Assembly (NCBI GenBank): GCA_965247265.1
Contig: OZ252002.1
Span: forward strand, 1,364,001-1,428,000
DNA: 64,000 nt
Origin: G965247265 sp965247265
GTDB taxonomy: Bacteria > Pseudomonadota > Gammaproteobacteria > UBA4575
Reading direction: 5' to 3'
A program made the translations under genes and the position numbers. Below, in pieces: positions 28,367 to 38,156 of this stretch; within the stretch, counting starts at the first letter, position 1; every line of letters begins with the position of its first letter. The notes below the pieces were generated by a model, which saw nothing but the letters and a program-made list of their open reading frames with translations, searched no databases and was not told where the DNA came from.

Positions 28367-28663
28367 ATGTATTTAAGTAAAGCGATAATTTATAGACAAC
28401 ACCACAATACTCTATTTCAATCGCATAGAGCGTATCAACGTGGAATGCAATCAGATTTGCAAAAACTTCAATCAGAGATCGTTACGTTGAAAATTGAACT
28501 TGAGGCAAAACGACTTGAGGCGCGTCAACTAGCCGCTAAATATGTAATCTCAAACTATCCAAAAACTTATATTTATTTAATTGAAGAAATAGATCGATTG
28601 GTAGACGATGTATTTACTAAAACGAAACGCTTGAAATGTGAACAAGCATTAATAGATGAATGA
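28367..28663 (+). CDS. Small coiled-coil protein of unknown function
   Basis: A 98-residue soluble protein. Residues 25-60 form a charged heptad-like helix (DLQKLQSEIVTLKIELEAKR, then LEARQLAAKY), followed by a second helix (YIYLIEEIDRLVDDVFTKTK). It has a high Lys/Glu content and no signal peptide. The upstream TAAAAAGAATTT offers only a weak ribosome site. It converges on fdhA and I see no functional link. Confidence 0.5.
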   Translation: MYLSKAIIYRQHHNTLFQSHRAYQRGMQSDLQKLQSEIVTLKIELEAKRLEARQLAAKYVISNYPKTYIYLIEEIDRLVDDVFTKTKRLKCEQALIDE

Positions 28664-28732
28664 AATTGGGTGATTAAAGGAATAGTTAAATTAAAAATTA
28701 CTAACCAATTATAAGAATAGACTTTAATAGAC

Positions 28733-31495
28733 CTATCGGTGAGGCATTGAATTTTTTACTTTTAATGCGCAGAATTTAAATTCTGGAATTTTTGCAAAGG
28801 GGTCTAGTGCATCATTAGTTAATAAATTTGCAGCAGCTTCGTGATAACAAAAAGGCATAAAGACTTGTCCTTCATGGACACCATCATCAACACGTGCAAA
28901 ACACTCTACGCTGCCACGTCTAGAACTTAATTTTACTTTATCGCCTGAACTTATCTGCATTTTTTGTAAATCATTTGGGTGCAAGCTTGCGACCGGAACA
29001 GGTTCTATGGCATCCAGTACAGTCGCACGCCGTGTCATTGCGCCTGTATGCCAGTGTTCTAATTGCCGACCCGTAATGAGAACAAATGGATATTCATCAT
29101 CGGGGAGCTCATCTGCATTTGTGAACTTAGCGGGGACAAACTTGGCACGTCCACTTTCCGTTGGGAAATCATTTATAAAAATGATGCCTTGTCCAGGGTC
29201 TTCGGGTGATTCACAAGGGTAGGTCACTGACTGCTCTTGCTCTAGTCGTTCCCAACTCATACCTTTTATCGAATCCATGCCTTCACGCATTTCTGCAAAT
29301 ACATCTGCAGGACCTGAGTAGCTCCAGTCGAGGCCTAAGCGCTGTGCAATTTCTTGAATAATCCACCAGTCTTGTTTTGCTTCACCGGGTGGCGAAATGG
29401 CTTTGCGTCCTAATTGTACGCGTCGATCTGTGTTGGTAAATGTGCCGTCTTTTTCAGGAAATGCAGATGCAGGCAGAATAATATCTGCAAACAGCGCAGT
29501 TTCAGTCATGAAAATATCTTGCACAACTAAATGTTTTAATGATGCGAGTGCCTTTCGTGCATGGTTTAAGTTTGGATCGGACATTGCAGGATTTTCACCT
29601 TCAATATACATGCCTGAAATGTTTCCTTTTGTAATTTCATCCATAATCTCAACGACAGTTAAACCAGGATTTGGGTCTAACTTTTGATTCCAAAGCGATT
29701 CAAATCGAGATTGTGCAGCAGGGTTATCAACACGTTGGTAATCTGGATACACCATAGGAATTAATCCAACATCTGATGCGCCCTGTACATTATTTTGTCC
29801 ACGTAGCGGATGTAAGCCTGTGCCGGGTCGTCCAATTTGACCTGTCATTAATGATAGAGCTATTAAACAACGTGCATTATCTGTTCCATGTGTGTGTTGG
29901 GAAATGCCCATGCCCCAGAAAATTATCGATGCTTTAGACGAAGCGTATACTCGCGCAACCTCATGTAAGGTTTCTGCAGGGATACCGCAGATCTTCTCCA
30001 TAATTTCAGGTGAAAATTCTTTTAGATGCTCTTTTAGCTCAGCATATCCTTCTGTTCTGTTTTCAATAAAGTCCTCATCAACTAATTTTTGTTCAATAAT
30101 TGAATGCATAATTGCATTTAACATTGCTACATCGGTATCTGGTTTGAACTGCAGATAGTATTTTGCGTGGCGTGCAATATCATTGCGACGCGGATCCATA
30201 ACAATTAACGTTTTCCCGTCACGTGCAGCATTTTTCATAAACGTCGCTGCAACAGGGTGATTGGTTGTTGGGTTTGCCCCAATTATGACAATTACTTCTG
30301 CTTCGCTAACTTCTGCAACCTGATTGGAAACAGCACCCGAACCAATGCCTTCTAATAAGGCAACAACTGATGAGGCATGGCAAAGACGTGTGCAGTGATC
30401 TACATTATTTGTACCAAAACCTGTTCGAACCAGCTTTTGAAATAAATAGGCTTCCTCGTTTGATCCTTTAGCAGAACCAAATCCTGCTAAAGCATTGCCG
30501 CCCTGTTCGTCACGAATTTTCTTTAATCCTGTAGCTGCAAATTCAAGTGCTTCTTCCCAACTTACTACCCTAAACATTGAATCAATGTCATCTTGAGTTA
30601 GTGCTTCAATATTTGTTACTTTTTGTGCACCTTCTTTGCGAATTAAAGGTTGTTGTAAACGTCTGTCATTGTGTATGTAGTCGAATCCATAACGACCTTT
30701 CACGCATAAACGACTATTATTTGCCGGGCCATCTCTGCCTTCTACATAAATTATCTTTTCATCTTTAACGTTGAAAGTGAGTAAGCAACCCACACCACAA
30801 TAAGGACATGTTGAGTCTACTTTTCGATCTGGCTCAAGCATGCCAAGGTCTTTAGAAGGCATTAATGCGCCGGTGGGGCAGGCTTGCACACATTCTCCGC
30901 ACGCCACACATGAGCTATCACCCATTGGGTCTTCAATATCAAATACAATTAATGAGTGTGAGCCTCTATGCGCATAACCAATTACATCATTATTTTGTTC
31001 TTCACGACATGCACGCACACAACGTGTGCATTGAATGCAAGCATCTAAATTAACTGCAATCGCAGGATGTGTTAAATCTTGTTCAGGATTATGGCGTGAC
31101 TCAAAACGAGGTAATTCAATGTCTAGTTTTTGTGACCAGTAATCGAGCTCACTATTTAATGTGTATTTGCTTTCGGCCATGTCGGATTGCAGTAACTCCA
31201 ACACCATTTTTTGCGAGTGCAACACACGTTCATTTTCTGTTGTAACTTCCATGCCCGATGTAGGTGTGCGAACACAAGAGGGTTGCAGCACACGTTCACC
31301 TTCAATTTCCACCATGCATGCACGACAGTTACCATCTGCACGCATCGCATCTTTATAACAAAGATGAGGAATTTCAACACCGGTGCGACGTGCAGCTTGT
31401 AAGATTGTTTCATTCTCATAAGCGGATATTGATTTACCATTGAGTTTGAATTCAATAGATTTTGGTTCCGCCATGTATTCAGGATTAGCTGCCAT
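28733..31495 (-). CDS. fdhA: NAD-dependent formate dehydrogenase, alpha (Mo/W) subunit
   Basis: The 920-residue protein starts with a NuoG-like [2Fe-2S] ferredoxin domain (Cys46, Cys57, Cys60, Cys74), then a His-Cys and two [4Fe-4S] segments (CIQCTRCVRACREEQ; SCVACGECVQACPTGAL), the catalytic-domain cluster (STCPYCGVGCLLTF) and the bis-MGD fold. VDHCTRLCHASSV supplies the metal-binding Cys, so this is a cysteine, not selenocysteine, enzyme. It ends with the molybdopterin-dinucleotide domain (FVLITGRQLEHWHTGAMTRR). It oxidises formate to CO2 in the cytoplasm and passes electrons to FdhB and NAD+. Gene order fdhB-fdhA downstream of fhc puts it at the end of C1 oxidation. Confidence 0.93.
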   Translation of the reverse strand: MAANPEYMAEPKSIEFKLNGKSISAYENETILQAARRTGVEIPHLCYKDAMRADGNCRACMVEIEGERVLQPSCVRTPTSGMEVTTENERVLHSQKMVLELLQSDMAESKYTLNSELDYWSQKLDIELPRFESRHNPEQDLTHPAIAVNLDACIQCTRCVRACREEQNNDVIGYAHRGSHSLIVFDIEDPMGDSSCVACGECVQACPTGALMPSKDLGMLEPDRKVDSTCPYCGVGCLLTFNVKDEKIIYVEGRDGPANNSRLCVKGRYGFDYIHNDRRLQQPLIRKEGAQKVTNIEALTQDDIDSMFRVVSWEEALEFAATGLKKIRDEQGGNALAGFGSAKGSNEEAYLFQKLVRTGFGTNNVDHCTRLCHASSVVALLEGIGSGAVSNQVAEVSEAEVIVIIGANPTTNHPVAATFMKNAARDGKTLIVMDPRRNDIARHAKYYLQFKPDTDVAMLNAIMHSIIEQKLVDEDFIENRTEGYAELKEHLKEFSPEIMEKICGIPAETLHEVARVYASSKASIIFWGMGISQHTHGTDNARCLIALSLMTGQIGRPGTGLHPLRGQNNVQGASDVGLIPMVYPDYQRVDNPAAQSRFESLWNQKLDPNPGLTVVEIMDEITKGNISGMYIEGENPAMSDPNLNHARKALASLKHLVVQDIFMTETALFADIILPASAFPEKDGTFTNTDRRVQLGRKAISPPGEAKQDWWIIQEIAQRLGLDWSYSGPADVFAEMREGMDSIKGMSWERLEQEQSVTYPCESPEDPGQGIIFINDFPTESGRAKFVPAKFTNADELPDDEYPFVLITGRQLEHWHTGAMTRRATVLDAIEPVPVASLHPNDLQKMQISSGDKVKLSSRRGSVECFARVDDGVHEGQVFMPFCYHEAAANLLTNDALDPFAKIPEFKFCALKVKNSMPHR

Positions 31496-31523
31496 GTGTT
31501 TTACTCTAATATCCTAAATTTCA

Positions 31524-33197
31524 TTATAGCTCATCCGAGAAGTAATTAATTACACTACTCATGGGGTTTGAAGCGGCTTGACCTAATCCGCAAATTGAAG
31601 CGTCATTCATTGCTTGGGCCAACTCCTGCATTAAAGGTTGGTCCCAATCAGATTTTTCCATCAGTGTTACTGCTTTTGATGTGCCAACTCGGCATGGTGT
31701 GCATTTGCCACATGATTCATGTGAGAAAAATTGCATGGCATTTTTCGCCAAGTCTCTTGCTTTGTCTTGATCTGAAAAGATGATGACGGCAGCAGAACCA
31801 ATAAAACAGCCATGTTCATTTAAGGTATCAAAATCTAAAGGAATATCGCCTTTGGAAGCAGGTAAAATCCCACCTGAAGCGCCACCCGGAAAATAGCCAT
31901 AAAATTTGTGGTCATCCAACATGCCCCCACAAAATTCATCAATAAGTTCTTTAACTGTTATACCTGCAGGTGCGAGATGCATGCCGGGTTTATTAACCCG
32001 CCCACTTACTGAGAAAGAGCGCAAGCCTTTTCGTCCATTACGACCGTGAGATGTAAACCAATCGGTACCTTTTTCTACAATATCGCGAACCCAATACAGC
32101 GTTTCCATATTGTGCTCAAGAGTAGGGCGACCAAAAACGCCCACTTGCGCAACAAATGGTGGACGTAAGCGCGGCATTCCACGTTTACCTTCTATGGATT
32201 CAATCATTGCAGACTCTTCACCGCAAATATAAGCACCTGCACCTCTGCGTAATTCAATTTGAGGTAATTCAACAGGTGGTGAATCTTGAAGTTTTTTTAA
32301 TTCTTCTGATAGCGACTTTCGAACACCTGCATATTCATCACGCAGATAAATATAAATTGAATCCGTGCCGACAACGTTTGCAGCAATCAACATGCCTTCA
32401 AGGAATCGATGAGGGTCACGCTCTAGGTATATTCGATCTTTAAATGTTCCAGGTTCACCTTCGTCTATATTTACGGCCATGATGCGAGGTGCGGCTTGTT
32501 CATTAACAATGCGCCATTTTCGACCGGCAGGGAATCCCGCGCCACCTAAACCGCGAAGATTTGAGTTTTCTAATGTGCTAATTACCTCTTCAGCAGTGAC
32601 TTCTTCGCTCGCTACTTTTTTAAGTAATTTGTAGCCGCCATTTTGTTTATAATTTTCATAATTAACACAGCTAGGTGACTGTGCATCTTTAATATTATTA
32701 TTTATTGCAGTAGTTACATTGGCAGCATCTGCTTGTCCAATTGCATTGGTACCTACTACTGCAACGGGTGCTTGTTCGCATCGACCCACACAAGGTACGC
32801 GCTGAATGCGCACATTTTCATTCGCATTTATTTCTAGCGCATCCACAAGTGCGTTTGCGCCGAACATTTCGCATGTAATGGAATCACAGACACGAACCGT
32901 TAATTCAGGCGGTGCATGCTGTTCTTCTTTGACTACATCAAAGTGATGATAAAATGTTGCTACCTCGTAGACTTCAGTAGTTGCCAATTTCATTTCTTTT
33001 GCCAGAGCCGTGATGTGATCGGCAGAAATATGGCCATATGAATCTTGTATTAAATGTAGGTATTCAATAAGTAGATCTCTTCTGCGCGACGCATCTCCAA
33101 GTAATTCACGCACTTGTTCTAACGCAACAGGATCGACACGTCTTCCGTGTTTTTCTCCTTTCATTTTGTTGCGTTTTTTAATTACAGGTTTATCCAT
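31524..33197 (-). CDS. fdhB: NAD-dependent formate dehydrogenase, beta subunit (NuoE-NuoF fusion)
   Basis: This is a 557-residue fusion. Residues 1-160 are NuoE-like with the [2Fe-2S] cysteines in RVCDSITCEMFGA and VPCVGRCEQAP. Residues 190-557 are NuoF-like with the NAD/FMN loop RGLGGAGFPAGRKW, GEPGTFKDR, RRGAGAYICGEESAMIES and the [4Fe-4S] motif ESCGKCTPCRVG. The fused layout is that of FDH1 of Methylorubrum extorquens, a tungsten enzyme, whereas FdsGBA enzymes keep the two parts separate. It accepts electrons from FdhA and reduces NAD+. The gene lies 28 bases upstream of fdhA and 52 bases downstream of fhcC on the same strand. Confidence 0.92.
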   Translation of the reverse strand: MDKPVIKKRNKMKGEKHGRRVDPVALEQVRELLGDASRRRDLLIEYLHLIQDSYGHISADHITALAKEMKLATTEVYEVATFYHHFDVVKEEQHAPPELTVRVCDSITCEMFGANALVDALEINANENVRIQRVPCVGRCEQAPVAVVGTNAIGQADAANVTTAINNNIKDAQSPSCVNYENYKQNGGYKLLKKVASEEVTAEEVISTLENSNLRGLGGAGFPAGRKWRIVNEQAAPRIMAVNIDEGEPGTFKDRIYLERDPHRFLEGMLIAANVVGTDSIYIYLRDEYAGVRKSLSEELKKLQDSPPVELPQIELRRGAGAYICGEESAMIESIEGKRGMPRLRPPFVAQVGVFGRPTLEHNMETLYWVRDIVEKGTDWFTSHGRNGRKGLRSFSVSGRVNKPGMHLAPAGITVKELIDEFCGGMLDDHKFYGYFPGGASGGILPASKGDIPLDFDTLNEHGCFIGSAAVIIFSDQDKARDLAKNAMQFFSHESCGKCTPCRVGTSKAVTLMEKSDWDQPLMQELAQAMNDASICGLGQAASNPMSSVINYFSDEL

Positions 33198-33249
33198 GTC
33201 ATTATTGTATAATTACATTCAAATTTGTTATTAGTATTTTAATACTATT

Positions 33250-34074
33250 TTATCCAATCCAAACAAGCATTTCCCCTTGACCATCTACTGCTGCATCACC
33301 GATGTATCGTTGCACTCTTCGTCGCATAGGGTGGAGTGATCTGAACGCGCTATGGTGGCGACGTAGCTCATGCATTAATAAAGTAAGGTAACCCAGGCTG
33401 TGACGACCGCAATCATGAAACCCTGTAATGACATCTTTAGGTTTATGCGGTAATAACAGAGTGCCACGTCGCATGCCAACACCGGCTTGTTTACCTATGC
33501 CACCTAAATTAGTAATGGTGCCTGCAATCATTCTGCTGCCACAATAGTTGCCTATATTTCCAACAACCATAATTAATCCTCGACGCATTAAGTCTCCAGT
33601 AAAATTAGCAGCATTACCATGAATTAAAATAGTGCCGCCTGACATTCCCTTTTTTTCGCCTACTGGCGCACCGCCGATGTAATCGCCACCATTTCCTGAT
33701 ATATCAATTATACCTTTTTTCATCCCGCAGCCTGCAAAATCACACACATCACCTTCTACTTTTAATGTACCTCCCGATAATACTGTGCCTGCAAAATGTC
33801 CAATATTTCCTGTTACAGTTAGTCTTAATCCTTTTGTAAGTTCATGACCGACGTAATCCATTTTAGTTGTTGGATTTTCAAGCACAAATTTTTCATTTGG
33901 AATTTTTCCAGTAATTTTAAACAGGTCTCTAATGCTGACTTTTTCTTTGCCAACCAAAATAGATAGATTATCTATTGATTCATCTTCATTTTGTGCTTTG
34001 CATAATTTACTTAACCAACGCATATCAATGCGTTGTTGAGTTGAGTCTTTAAATGTAACGGTTGTATGACTCAT
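33250..34074 (-). CDS. fhcC: Formyltransferase/hydrolase complex subunit C
   Basis: A 274-residue protein built of the repeated GxGxxxG-type beta-helix turns of the FwdC/GltB-C-terminal fold: MKKGIIDISGNGGDYIGGAP, MSGGTILIHGNAANFTGDLM, MRRGLIMVVGNIGNYCGSRM and GGIGKQAGVGMRRGTLLL. FhcC is a structural subunit that binds the polyglutamyl arm of methylofuran in the Fhc complex. Its start overlaps the fhcD end by 26 bases. It is clearly diverged from the second copy at 49801, so the two are not recent duplicates. Confidence 0.92.
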   Translation of the reverse strand: MSHTTVTFKDSTQQRIDMRWLSKLCKAQNEDESIDNLSILVGKEKVSIRDLFKITGKIPNEKFVLENPTTKMDYVGHELTKGLRLTVTGNIGHFAGTVLSGGTLKVEGDVCDFAGCGMKKGIIDISGNGGDYIGGAPVGEKKGMSGGTILIHGNAANFTGDLMRRGLIMVVGNIGNYCGSRMIAGTITNLGGIGKQAGVGMRRGTLLLPHKPKDVITGFHDCGRHSLGYLTLLMHELRRHHSAFRSLHPMRRRVQRYIGDAAVDGQGEMLVWIG

Positions 34075-34966
34075 TCATAATATCTCTTAAATGAAAGTGA
34101 TGCGGTCCTAATTTGCCGCCGTAGTTGCCACCAGTAATTTTTTCAATCCCTTGTGATTTACCTAAATCACAAATTGCTTCTATGCCTCGATGCATTGCCA
34201 AGAAAACATCTTCTTTAGTTAATCCATCAATTACAATTTCCATGGCGGCTTCAATATTTTTCCCCAATACATTATCAGGATGACCCTTTAACGTGGGGCA
34301 AAATGGATGATTTGTTGATGCATTAAGAAACTTGTATTTTGACCCGACTTTGGATCCAGAGCGCACGCCTCCTCCTGGGAAAGGTAAAACAATATTTGGC
34401 AGCATGCTGATTGAATCAATGGCCGCTTCACACGCGAGTAACGCTTGAGAAATATGGCGCGCGAGCACAAGTATATTTCCGCCTCCTATGGCTTTTTGGT
34501 AGCCTGTTGTTTCTTCGCATAAAAATTCACCATCCATGACAGGAATACGCCAAAATCTTTTTTTGCCAATCATTTTGGATGACTGGAATCCATCTCCGAA
34601 GTAGCGTAAATTTCCCCCTAATTCTATTTGATCATCACTTTCTAAGCCTGAAAAAACTGCAGTAGTAGGGCAGGTTAATACACACTGACCTATGCGTTTT
34701 TGTAGTTGTTTTTCCAATGTTTTTCGATCCGTCGCAAACAATAGAACAGATATACCTGGTCGACCATCAGGTGTTTCGTGGTTACCAATTATCTTTTCAA
34801 TACCTGCTTCAACATTACAACCAATTACGGATGTGGCAAACCCGGTCATAGTTTCTGCAGCATGACGCGCCCACTTGTAATTAATTGCAGTAATAATGAC
34901 GCGAGTAGCACGCATTGAGAATGCTTCAGAAAAAGTATCTTCGATTTCTACGCCATTTATGATCAT
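34049..34966 (-). CDS. fhcD: Formylmethanofuran:H4MPT formyltransferase, FhcD
   Basis: A 305-residue Ftr-family protein: INGVEIEDTFSEAFSMRATR at the N-terminus, MTGFATSVIGCNVEAGIEK, IGQCVLTCPTTAVFSGL, GGGVRSGSKVGSKYKFL and GGNYGGKLGPHHFHL. It moves the formyl group from formyl-H4MPT to the furan cofactor, where FhcA hydrolyses it to formate. It is read between fhcA (4-base gap) and fhcC (overlap). The copy at 48872 is a separate lineage. Confidence 0.94.
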   Translation of the reverse strand: MIINGVEIEDTFSEAFSMRATRVIITAINYKWARHAAETMTGFATSVIGCNVEAGIEKIIGNHETPDGRPGISVLLFATDRKTLEKQLQKRIGQCVLTCPTTAVFSGLESDDQIELGGNLRYFGDGFQSSKMIGKKRFWRIPVMDGEFLCEETTGYQKAIGGGNILVLARHISQALLACEAAIDSISMLPNIVLPFPGGGVRSGSKVGSKYKFLNASTNHPFCPTLKGHPDNVLGKNIEAAMEIVIDGLTKEDVFLAMHRGIEAICDLGKSQGIEKITGGNYGGKLGPHHFHLRDIMNESYNRYI

Positions 34967-34970
34967 AATT

Positions 34971-36629
34971 TTAATTTATGCTGCAAGGATGTACTTCAGT
35001 TTCGCTTCCAATACATTCTACCATTTCATCGCTTGAAATTTTAAAGTTGTCAAATGAAATTGTTTGGTAATCATCAAAGTATTTTTTAATTGGTTTTTCG
35101 ATAGCGCTGTCAAATTCTGGTTTCACCACATGTGTAACGCCTTGAACAGTTTCTTTTATCTTGCCATCTTTTACTATCATGGTGCCGTTTTTAAACACAT
35201 AGGCAGGTTTAGCAAACATTTGTTCTATATCATTTTGTTTTCGATAAATTGTAATGTTTGCGGTTGCACCATTTCCTAGATGTCCATGGTTATCCAATCC
35301 TAAAATCTTTGCCGGTGCGGCACGTGTCATAATTGCGATTTCATAGAGCGAATATTCGCGTTCCATTGTTGCTAAATTAGACATCTTTTGAGCGTCGGCA
35401 TGCAGGATGCTAAATGCATCATTGCGAAATGATCGATCCATTAGAAGTTTTATTAAATGCGGGTAACTTGTAAAGGGTGCGCCATTTGGATGATCTGTCG
35501 TTAGGAAGATTCGCCAAGGATCTGTAACCTGTAAAAATATTTCTAAACCAATTGACCATTGCAATGCATTCACAAAACTTTTATCTCTATATCTAAAAGG
35601 TATCACTCCACAGCCCGCTTCACATTCAATATCCATGATTGTCCATTTTTTGGGCTTGGCATGTTCATGTCCAAAATACTGCATCATTGTATCGGCAGAA
35701 GTAGTGATGGTTTGACCAAACATAATTTGACCCACATCCGCGCTTACATTTTTTTGAGAATTAATTGCTTCTGCAATTTCGCAGGCAGCTGATGAGAACT
35801 TGTGATCTCCTTCGGTGCCATAACTGTGAAATTGTATATGTGTTAAATGAATAGGATGGTCTTCTGCTGCTGCCATCGTTGCAAGTGTAGAGCTAAAGTT
35901 TCCGGGTACGCCCAGATTGCTAGCATGCACATGGAGAGGGTGAGTGACACCAAGTTCATGTACAGCTTTGCTAAGCGAAGTAATAATTTGTCGCGGGGTT
36001 ATGCCTGCTGGACCCGTTTCATCAACATTCAAACGACGTTGATTATATTTAAATGCATGTATGCCGCCAGCATTGACTACTTTTATTCCAATGCACTGAC
36101 TTGCATTCAATATCCAAGCTACATAGTCATTAATTTCACGTTGACTAGAACCTTCGCGAAGCAAGCTTAATAAGAAGTCATCATTTCCGAGTAAAACATA
36201 GCCACCTTTATCAATCATGGGTGTGTCAGCCATTTCCATGTGTGCATGGCGTGCATTTACTGGTAGCACTGCTGGCTCAAAACAAGCGGTATAACCCATT
36301 TCCGCATAACGATAGCCTGTAGTAAACGAAGAGGGAACAATGTGTCCATTGCCAGAGCGACAAATGTTAGAACCTTTATGAGGATGAGCGTGCTGATCCT
36401 CCAGCATCATCGCGCGTGCAATATTAACCTTGCCACCACCAATATGTGTGTGCAAATCGATGGCGCCTGCCATAACAATACAATTGTTTACAGCGTAGGT
36501 GGCTTCAATTTTTTCACTGTCAGGTAAAAAATTTTGGATCTCATTATTAATAATATAAAGATCCTGCTTTTCACCATTTACTTTGTGAATAGGGTCGTAA
36601 ACTTCACCGCCAGATATTTTAATTGCCAT
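34971..36629 (-). CDS. fhcA: Formyltransferase/hydrolase complex subunit A (amidohydrolase)
   Basis: A 552-residue amidohydrolase-superfamily subunit. Metal ligands are visible in DLHTHIGGGKVN (HxH), the lysine in GIKVVNAGG, HVHASN, HLTHIQFHSYG and the Asp in TTDHPNG. It hydrolyses the N-formyl group of formylmethylofuran to formate. Compared with the copy at 47203 the segment after the HxH is altered (IARAMMLEDQHAHPHKGSNI against LARKLQPEDHRL). The gene lies two bases after fhcB and four before fhcD, a tight operon. The C-terminus carries extra cysteines (ECIGSETEVHPCSIN). Confidence 0.94.
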   Translation of the reverse strand: MAIKISGGEVYDPIHKVNGEKQDLYIINNEIQNFLPDSEKIEATYAVNNCIVMAGAIDLHTHIGGGKVNIARAMMLEDQHAHPHKGSNICRSGNGHIVPSSFTTGYRYAEMGYTACFEPAVLPVNARHAHMEMADTPMIDKGGYVLLGNDDFLLSLLREGSSQREINDYVAWILNASQCIGIKVVNAGGIHAFKYNQRRLNVDETGPAGITPRQIITSLSKAVHELGVTHPLHVHASNLGVPGNFSSTLATMAAAEDHPIHLTHIQFHSYGTEGDHKFSSAACEIAEAINSQKNVSADVGQIMFGQTITTSADTMMQYFGHEHAKPKKWTIMDIECEAGCGVIPFRYRDKSFVNALQWSIGLEIFLQVTDPWRIFLTTDHPNGAPFTSYPHLIKLLMDRSFRNDAFSILHADAQKMSNLATMEREYSLYEIAIMTRAAPAKILGLDNHGHLGNGATANITIYRKQNDIEQMFAKPAYVFKNGTMIVKDGKIKETVQGVTHVVKPEFDSAIEKPIKKYFDDYQTISFDNFKISSDEMVECIGSETEVHPCSIN

Positions 36630-36631
36630 TT

Positions 36632-37891
36632 TTAAATAAGTCGCAAAAGTTTATTTAACAGCTCACTTGCAGTGGGTAATGCGCTAGAGCGCAGTGCTTG
36701 TAACGGTATTGTTGCAACGCCATCTGTGCGACATGCAAGACCTCGATTGTCAACGCCAGGAATGCCAACAGGAATAAAGACAGATGCATTTTCACAATTC
36801 ATTTTTGGGTGCCCTAAAACAATAGTGGGAATTTCTGTATTGGGTGGTGCATCAATTGAGCTGTATGTGGCAATCCATACTAAACTGTCAGCTTCTTTGT
36901 TTTGAATCATTGTCATACCATCATACAAATATGGGTCATGAATTGGCGCACCGCTCATAAATGCAACGGGTAATGGCACGCCTGTTTGCCATGTGCACAC
37001 TTGATTTGCCGTAATTTCACCTCTAGAGCCCCCAAGCGGTAATCCCACGCAGCGGTTTGTAACCATGAGCTTTTTAATTGTTTCGGTGAGTGCCTGGACA
37101 GTATGTTCGGACGACTGCTGTTTAAATTCTGCTGCACTCCAAATAAATGTGGTGTAATCACTTTCTAGTATCGTTTGTCGCAAATCGATTAAAGTTTGCG
37201 TGTCTACATCTATATTCTTAAAGTTTTCTTGAGGACTGGTATTAATTTCTTGAAAGCGATACACCAATGCTTCAAGTAGAGAATAACTTAATGTTAACTT
37301 TGTAATGTTTTTTACATTTTCTTCAACTTCAGTCGTGTCGTTGTCTGCAATTTCAAGTAAATAGATTTTTTTATTGATGGTATTTTTGTTTCCAAGTGAT
37401 TTTTTTGGAGTCAAAATTCGATTGAGCAAACGTGGAAACCTGCGTAATACACCTGAACCAAATATAACGATACAGTCAGCACGATTACGCACTTCTGTAA
37501 GTGTGGCTCTAACCTCCCCAATTCTTTGCATAACGGCCAAGTTGCAACGTATGCCTGCACCGTTTGCATGATCAATGACCCCACCAATTTTTTCGGTCAA
37601 GGCAATTGCACTTCTACATGTTTGAGCATCAGCAATGAGTCCATTAATAAGGGGTTGAGATGATGCGCTGAGGATTTCGACTGTTTTATTTAATGCTTCA
37701 TCTAATGTTGCAGGCTTGCCCTCAATGCATGGAGTAGGGAGCGTGCTTTTTTCCAGTGATGCGTCTGCTAAGGCAGAATTATGAATTGAACATTCAGAGC
37801 TTAGATTCTGTAATGACAAGCCATTCACTTGAACCGTCAGGTCGTCACATAGTAAACCGCAATGTGGGCAAGTTACATTTTCAAACCGCAT
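36632..37891 (-). CDS. fhcB: Formyltransferase/hydrolase complex subunit B (non-redox FwdB homologue)
   Basis: A 419-residue protein related to the molybdopterin subunit of formylmethanofuran dehydrogenase. Four N-terminal cysteines are kept (Cys8, Cys11, Cys15, Cys34; CPHCGLLCDD). An ungapped comparison with the second copy over IDHANGAGIRCNLAVMQ shows Gly at the position of the presumed Mo/W-ligand cysteine. This matches bacterial FhcB, a structural remnant with no formate/CO2 redox role. It is the first gene of the minus-strand run fhcB-A-D-C-fdhB-fdhA. The 265-base gap upstream is divergent with the PCD-like gene and should hold both promoters. Confidence 0.9.
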   Translation of the reverse strand: MRFENVTCPHCGLLCDDLTVQVNGLSLQNLSSECSIHNSALADASLEKSTLPTPCIEGKPATLDEALNKTVEILSASSQPLINGLIADAQTCRSAIALTEKIGGVIDHANGAGIRCNLAVMQRIGEVRATLTEVRNRADCIVIFGSGVLRRFPRLLNRILTPKKSLGNKNTINKKIYLLEIADNDTTEVEENVKNITKLTLSYSLLEALVYRFQEINTSPQENFKNIDVDTQTLIDLRQTILESDYTTFIWSAAEFKQQSSEHTVQALTETIKKLMVTNRCVGLPLGGSRGEITANQVCTWQTGVPLPVAFMSGAPIHDPYLYDGMTMIQNKEADSLVWIATYSSIDAPPNTEIPTIVLGHPKMNCENASVFIPVGIPGVDNRGLACRTDGVATIPLQALRSSALPTASELLNKLLRLI

Positions 37892-38156
37892 TGCGATTTT
37901 CTTCTTTATATTGAATTGTCCATAAATTTGTAACTATTTTAACTAGTTACTGCGACTATCTAATTATCCCTATAATCTGTCATGTGGCTCATTTTTGCGG
38001 ATATTACAATACGATTATTAGTTTCGTCTTTATCTCTGATTTGTCAATGTTTAAGCCATTCGGGCATTTTTTTAATTCGGAAACCTTATTTTTTATGACT
38101 TTCATGAGGAGTACCATAGTGATTCAAAGAACAAAATAAATTAGGAGGCTTCGATC

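Noticed and set aside
31156..31455. 99-codon minus-strand frame inside fdhA in another phase
   Set aside because: It overlaps the [2Fe-2S] domain of fdhA in the same direction but another phase, and its Cys/Val/His-rich sequence has no homology I can see.
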